Source of the DNA: Nocardia camponoti
GTDB lineage: Bacteria; Actinomycetota; Actinomycetes; Mycobacteriales; Mycobacteriaceae
Assembly: GCF_014646135.1 (NCBI RefSeq)
Contig: NZ_BMMW01000002.1
Coordinates: 124,001 to 188,000 of the forward strand
DNA: 64,000 bases
Reading direction: 5' to 3'
The first letter of the stretch is position 1, and every line of letters starts with the position of its first letter. The notes under the pieces were generated by a model that searched no databases, was not told the origin of the DNA, and saw only the letters and a list, made by a program, of their open reading frames with translations. The translations under genes and the position numbers were made by a program. Positions 62,311-64,000 of the stretch are shown here, one piece after another.

Positions 62311-64000
62311 ATGCGAGAGTTCGAAGTTCCGGCTTCCTACACCATCCCGGACAACGCGAACAATTCCGACAACGTCTTCCGCTTTGCCGCGGAGACGCCG
62401 AACGTGGTGTTGTTCAACGTCCCGAACGGCAACGGCGGCTGGAACGATGTCACGGCGGCACAGTTCGAAAAGGCCGTTCGCGGCGTTGCCAAGGGCTTGA
62501 TCGCCTCCGGCATCGAACTCGGCGACCGAGTCGCCATCATGGCGTCAACTCGTTACGAGTGGACGCTGCTTGACTTCGCGATCTGGGCCGCCGGTGGCGT
62601 CACCGTCGCGATCTACGACAGCTCGGCCGCTGAGCAGGCGAAGTGGATCCTGCAGGATTCCGAGACCAAGCTGCTCGTCGTCGAGAACGACAAGCACAAG
62701 GCCACCATCGACGAGATCGAGGCTGGCGCGCTTCCCGCGCTCGCCGAGACGCTGCAGATCGAGAAGGGCGCGATCGACACGCTCACCGAGCGTGGTGCCG
62801 CTGTCACCGACGAGGCTGTCGATGAGCGTCGCGCACAGGTCGGCGCCAACTCGCCCGCCACCCTGATCTACACCTCGGGCACCACTGGCCGCCCGAAGGG
62901 CGTTCAGCTCACCCACGCCAACCTTTACGCGGAGTCGCGTTCGGGTGGTATCGAGCTGTCGGCGTTCGTTTCCGAAGGCCAGCGCACGCTGCTCTTCCTC
63001 CCGCTCGCGCACGTGTTCGCACGCGCGGTCGCGCTTATCGCCTTCGACTCGAAGGTCACCATCCGCCACACCAACGACTGGTCAACGCTGGTCGAGCAGT
63101 TCGGCGACTTCAAGCCCGACTTCATCCTGTCGGTGCCGCGCGTGTTCGAGAAGGTCTTCAACTCGGCTAAGCAGAAGGCGCACGACGCTGGCAAGGGCAA
63201 GATCTTCGACGCCGCCGCCGACACCGCCATCGCCTACAGCACCGCGCTGGAGACCAAGGGTGGCCCCGACCTGCTGCTGAAGGCGAAGCACTTCGTCTTC
63301 GACAAGCTCGTTTACGGCAAGCTGCGCGCCGCGCTCGGTGGCCAGTGCCTCGCCGCCGTTTCCGGTGGTGGCCCCCTCGGTGCCCGCCTCGGCCACTTCT
63401 TCCGTGGCGCTGGCGTCACCATTTACGAAGGCTACGGTCTCACCGAGACCACCGCCGCCTTCACGGTCAACACCCCGCAGCAGATCCGCGTTGGCTCGGT
63501 CGGTCGCCCGATCCAGGGTCAGTCGGTCAAGATCGCTGAAGATGGCGAGCTGCTGCTCAAGGGTTCGGTCGTTTTCGGCGGCTACTGGGGCAACGCTGAG
63601 GCCACCGACGAGGCCATCGAAGACGGCTGGTTCAAGACCGGCGACCTCGGTGCCATCGACGCCGACGGCTTCGTCTCGATCACCGGTCGCAAGAAGGAAA
63701 TCCTCGTCACCGCGGGCGGCAAGAATGTCTCCCCCGCCGTGCTTGAGGACTCGCTGCGCGCGCACCCGCTGATTAGCCAGGTCATGGTTGTCGGCGACGG
63801 CCAGCCCTTCATCGGCGCGCTCATCACCCTCGACCCGGAAGCACTGCCGGGTTGGAAGGAGCGCAACGGTGTCGCCGCCGACACCGCGATCGATTCGCTG
63901 ATCGACAACGCGGCCCTGGTCGCTGAGGTGCAGGCCGCTGTCGACGAGACCAACAAGAAGGTTTCGAAGGCTGAGGCGATCAAGAAGATTCGCATCCTGC
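62311..64000 (+). CDS. Long-chain acyl-CoA synthetase, FadD15-like (3' end missing)
   Basis: About 563 residues are in the window and the frame is still open at the end. It activates long-chain fatty acids to acyl-CoA with ATP. The P-loop YTSGTTGRPKG starts at Tyr187, followed by GYGLTETT, WFKTGDLG and GRKKEILVTAGGKN, so all signature motifs except the final lysine are visible. The sequence resembles the FadD15/long-chain type (LQLTHANL, PRVFEKVF) more than FadD13 of the mymA operon. It could still belong to this transcript, but a 92-base gap allows its own promoter. Confidence 0.93.
   Translation, partial: MREFEVPASYTIPDNANNSDNVFRFAAETPNVVLFNVPNGNGGWNDVTAAQFEKAVRGVAKGLIASGIELGDRVAIMASTRYEWTLLDFAIWAAGGVTVAIYDSSAAEQAKWILQDSETKLLVVENDKHKATIDEIEAGALPALAETLQIEKGAIDTLTERGAAVTDEAVDERRAQVGANSPATLIYTSGTTGRPKGVQLTHANLYAESRSGGIELSAFVSEGQRTLLFLPLAHVFARAVALIAFDSKVTIRHTNDWSTLVEQFGDFKPDFILSVPRVFEKVFNSAKQKAHDAGKGKIFDAAADTAIAYSTALETKGGPDLLLKAKHFVFDKLVYGKLRAALGGQCLAAVSGGGPLGARLGHFFRGAGVTIYEGYGLTETTAAFTVNTPQQIRVGSVGRPIQGQSVKIAEDGELLLKGSVVFGGYWGNAEATDEAIEDGWFKTGDLGAIDADGFVSITGRKKEILVTAGGKNVSPAVLEDSLRAHPLISQVMVVGDGQPFIGALITLDPEALPGWKERNGVAADTAIDSLIDNAALVAEVQAAVDETNKKVSKAEAIKKIRIL

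Overview
The window is high-GC actinobacterial DNA. The protein set points to the mycolic-acid-containing Mycobacteriales (the Mycobacterium, Nocardia, Rhodococcus, Gordonia group): a Kgd-type 2-oxoglutarate enzyme with an E2-like domain fused to E1, a single-chain four-domain ABC exporter like Rv0194, an Rv3406-like alkylsulfatase, an MptpB-like phosphatase, EspC-like and WXG-motif proteins, paired FadE enzymes, and a locus resembling the M. tuberculosis mymA operon. The genus cannot be fixed by eye. I saw no tRNA, rRNA, CRISPR array or transposase gene.

Layout. 0-5.7 kb (+): the 3' part of a four-gene cassette (DUF5691-like, MoxR AAA+, DUF5682/ChaN-EreA-like, VWA). 5.7-13.3 kb (-): a MacB/FtsX-type ABC exporter, a CoA-transferase and HMG-CoA lyase pair with a 63-codon ORF threaded between them, a TauD-type alkylsulfatase and endonuclease IV. 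13.4-17.4 kb: two tandem Ser/Thr kinases, a small membrane protein and a Thr/Pro-rich lipoprotein. 17.4-21.7 kb: two acyl-CoA dehydrogenases and two exported proteins. 21.8-25.9 kb: an unusual accessory-looking stretch with a hydrolase carrying a nine-residue tandem repeat, two type VII secretion-like proteins, and 1.2 kb of non-coding repeats (two identical 165-bp hairpin elements and a 126-bp imperfect array).

25.9-37.7 kb: a TM0106-type nuclease-helicase with many core motifs lost, a DEAD-box RNA helicase, a nitrilase-family hydrolase, a phosphoribosyltransferase, a PLP enzyme, a TetR-like protein without a DNA-binding domain, an MptpB-like phosphatase, a truncated acyl-CoA synthetase and an enoyl-CoA hydratase. 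37.8-44.1 kb (+): an overlapping run with a degenerate ABC ATPase, its permease and the Rv0194-like exporter. 44.2-47.9 kb: kgd, closed by a strong terminator. 48.0-53.2 kb (-): a complete dipeptide/oligopeptide importer. 53.6-56.1 kb: a His-rich membrane protein, an exported protein and an XRE-cupin regulator. 56.1-58.0 kb (-): a RloA/RloB (AbiL-type) defence pair. 58.2-64 kb: a TetR regulator diverging, across two tandem operator palindromes, from a monooxygenase, SDR and esterase operon, with a long-chain acyl-CoA synthetase running off the window.

Themes. Ordinary lipid and CoA metabolism is mixed with accessory modules: the MoxR/VWA cassette, AbiL, the T7SS-like pair and the repeat field. 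Three ATP-dependent proteins (the nuclease-helicase, the ABC ATPase at 38.5 kb and the acyl-CoA synthetase at 35.6 kb) are intact ORFs that have lost conserved catalytic residues or a domain. The best candidates for something undescribed are the 24.8-25.9 kb repeats and the degenerate nuclease-helicase beside them.
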